NCBI GenBank assembly: GCA_023435505.1
Contig: JAEYRR010000312.1
Location: 1-7,342, forward strand
Direction: 5' to 3'
Length of the DNA stretch: 7,342 bases
Source of the DNA: Bacillota bacterium
GTDB taxonomy: Bacteria; Bacillota; Clostridia; Lachnospirales; Lachnospiraceae
Shown here: positions 5,706 through 7,342 of the stretch, piece after piece
Numbering within the stretch: the first letter of the stretch is position 1
Layout: each line of letters starts with the position of its first letter
The notes under the pieces: model-generated
Database searches by the model: none
The model's input: the letters and a program-made list of their open reading frames with translations, nothing else
What the model was told of the DNA's origin: nothing
Made by a program: the position numbers and the translations under genes

Positions 5706-6578
5706 ATGAAAAAAATAAAACGTAAATTAAAATCCGATACAATACCCACCTCAATAATGGTAGGGCCCGTAACACTATGGCTGGGTTTTTTTGTTGCTAT
5801 TCCGTTAATTTATGTCTTCGTTATGAGCTTTTGCTCGATTGATAAGTATTATAATATTCAGTTTAAATTTACTGTTGATAATTATGCCAGATTATTTGAC
5901 ATCAATTACATGAAGATATATTTACAGTCTTTGTTTATTGCGTTTTCTACCACTGTGATTTGCATTGCCCTAGCATACCCATTTTCCTTTATGATTGCCA
6001 GAACAAAGTCGAGAAAAAGGGCAATTCTTTATATGATGGTCATCATTCCATTTTGGACGAATTCCTTAATTAGAATCTATGGCTGGAGAACCTTCTTAGG
6101 AACCAATGGAGCCTTAAACTCATTTTTACAAAGTGTAGGACTTACAGATTCACCAGTTGAATTTCTTTTTAAACAGGGAACAACGATTCTTGGTATGGTA
6201 TATTGCCTGTTCCCATTTATGGTACTACCACTTTACACAGCCATTGAAAAGCTTGATCAAAGCCTTATTGAAGCATCAGCGGATTTGGGTGCCAAAAAGA
6301 TCACAACGTTTCGAAAGGTTATCATTCCTCTTACAGCCAGTGGAATCTTCTCGGGATCTATTATGGTATTCATCCCATGCCTTGGATTGTTCTTTGTATC
6401 AGATATTCTTGGCGGAGGTAATTCCGATGTCATTGGTAACTTGATTCAACGGCAGTTTAAGAGTGGCAATAACTGGCCATTAGGCGCGGCTCTTTCTATT
6501 ATATTAATCCTGCTCACCCTGCTATTGGTGAAGATATACCAAAAGAGTGGCGGTGACATGGATAGCTTAGGAGTATAG
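5706..6578 (+). CDS. potB: Spermidine/putrescine-type ABC importer permease PotB
   Basis: 290 residues, close to the family norm. A basic N-terminus (KKIKRKLK) is followed by about six membrane helices, roughly at 18-42, 72-98, 106-127, 158-180, 210-235 and 262-278. The EAA loop that docks onto the ATPase is at 189-209 (EASADLGAKKITTFRKVIIPL). The IPFWTNSLIRIYGW segment (114-127) is characteristic of PotB/HAE-type polyamine permeases. GGGGGGA (5694-5700) lies five bases before the ATG and is a strong ribosome binding site. It forms the membrane channel with PotC and is translated from the same message as PotA. Confidence 0.92.
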   Translation: MKKIKRKLKSDTIPTSIMVGPVTLWLGFFVAIPLIYVFVMSFCSIDKYYNIQFKFTVDNYARLFDINYMKIYLQSLFIAFSTTVICIALAYPFSFMIARTKSRKRAILYMMVIIPFWTNSLIRIYGWRTFLGTNGALNSFLQSVGLTDSPVEFLFKQGTTILGMVYCLFPFMVLPLYTAIEKLDQSLIEASADLGAKKITTFRKVIIPLTASGIFSGSIMVFIPCLGLFFVSDILGGGNSDVIGNLIQRQFKSGNNWPLGAALSIILILLTLLLVKIYQKSGGDMDSLGV

Positions 6579-6592
6579 GGGGTGGATTACAT

Positions 6593-7342
6593 ATGAAACG
6601 AAGAATGAAATTACGTCTTTGCAGAGCAAGAAACATAGTATTTTGCACAATGATCTATGCCTTTTTATTTCTTCCCATTATAGCAATTGTGATGAACTCC
6701 TTTAATAAATCCACAACAAAACCGTATTTGAGTTGGAAGGGTTTTACCTTTGACTGGTATGGAAAGCTATTTGAGAATTCGCCATTATTAGAGGCGTTTG
6801 GCAACACAATGATTATCGCTCTAATCAGTACACTTCTTGCTACCTGTATTGGAACAATAGCAGCAGTGGGAATGTACAAATACAAATTCCGAGGAAAAAA
6901 TGTCATTGATGGCTTACTGTATATCCCAGTAGTCATCCCAGAGATAGTACTTGGTATCTCGTTACTTACTTTGTTTACTAACACGGGTATTCCGAGAGGG
7001 ATATTTTCTCTTGTCCTGGCGCATTCCACATTTTGTATTCCGTATGTCATATTTAACGTACGGGCCAGATTAGCCGGATATGATAATTCCATTGAAGAAG
7101 CCTCCATGGATCTGGGTGCTAATCGATTAAAAACATTTTTCTATATCACACTTCCAGTCCTTGCACCGGGAATCGGTGGAGGTGCCTTACTAGCCTTCAC
7201 ACTGTCCATCGATGACGTAATCATTAGTTATTTCACCAATGGCCAAACAATGACCTTCCCATTAAAAGTAATGGAAAGTATAAAAAGTGGTGTAGCACCG
7301 GATGTAAATGCTTTATCAACCCTGATTCTCATTGGAACTATT
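6593..7342 (+). CDS. potC: Spermidine/putrescine-type ABC importer permease PotC (3' partial)
   Basis: The frame runs from ATG at 6593 to the window's edge with no stop, giving 250 residues. PotC is usually about 264, so only a short tail is missing. A basic start (MKRRMKLRLCRAR) leads into a first membrane helix at about 15-36. The EAA loop is at 169-189 (EASMDLGANRLKTFFYITLPV). FTLSIDDVIISYFTNG (202-217) matches the PotC hallmark 'S-DD-V-S-F--G'. A ribosome binding site AGGGGGTGG (6577-6585) overlaps the potB stop; the gene starts 14 bases after it. It is the second channel subunit. A potD binding-protein gene would be expected next, outside the window. Confidence 0.92.
   Translation, partial: MKRRMKLRLCRARNIVFCTMIYAFLFLPIIAIVMNSFNKSTTKPYLSWKGFTFDWYGKLFENSPLLEAFGNTMIIALISTLLATCIGTIAAVGMYKYKFRGKNVIDGLLYIPVVIPEIVLGISLLTLFTNTGIPRGIFSLVLAHSTFCIPYVIFNVRARLAGYDNSIEEASMDLGANRLKTFFYITLPVLAPGIGGGALLAFTLSIDDVIISYFTNGQTMTFPLKVMESIKSGVAPDVNALSTLILIGTI

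Noticed and set aside
6655..7107. 150-codon frame on the minus strand inside potC
   Set aside because: It is the antisense shadow of potC, which has all family motifs and a good ribosome binding site; the minus-strand product resembles no known family.
1..7342. CRISPR array, tRNA, rRNA, insertion sequence or phage genes
   Set aside because: No regularly spaced short repeats, cloverleaf sequence, transposase or phage motifs were seen; the only repeats are coding repeats of the surface protein.

Overview
The window looks like chromosomal DNA from a low-GC Gram-positive bacterium, most likely a member of the Clostridia close to Lachnospiraceae. The grounds are AT-rich codon choice, strong purine-rich ribosome binding sites before every gene, a large repetitive surface protein with an NPSTG-type wall-sorting tail, a small DUF6440-type protein, and a LuxR-type regulator of a kind common in that group. 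This is inference from style and gene families, not a species identification. All supported genes are on the + strand.

Region 1 (1 to about 2402) holds the C-terminal 719 codons of a large secreted, repeat-built surface protein. It runs in from upstream and ends in a Pro/Glu/Lys spacer, NPSTG, a membrane segment and a basic tail. A 57-codon gene (DUF6440-like) follows 22 bases later, and then a stem-loop.

Region 2 (2429 to about 4090) is a two-gene unit: a membrane-anchored alpha/beta hydrolase with a complete Ser-Asp-His triad, and a LuxR-type transcription regulator. It ends in a strong hairpin terminator at 4051-4084.

Region 3 (about 3999 to 7342, running off the end) is an operon in the order P-II nitrogen regulator, potA, potB, potC. 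It has tight spacing and no terminators between genes. PotA is the ATPase, and PotB and PotC are the two permeases of a spermidine/putrescine-type ABC importer. A binding protein (potD) is expected just beyond the window. The P-II protein has a five-residue-longer T-loop without the tyrosine that is uridylylated in enteric GlnB.

The most interesting part is the leader before the P-II gene. A well-formed intrinsic terminator (4118-4163) sits between the gene and any credible promoter. A small hairpin with a six-base loop AAAGAG (A at position 1, G at position 4) overlaps its 5' arm, so the two cannot form together. This resembles the antiterminator used by ANTAR-domain RNA-binding regulators of nitrogen genes, although the matching first hairpin does not fit the consensus. 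A working model is a nitrogen-responsive, attenuation-controlled operon in which a P-II protein is made together with, and may gate, a polyamine-type importer.
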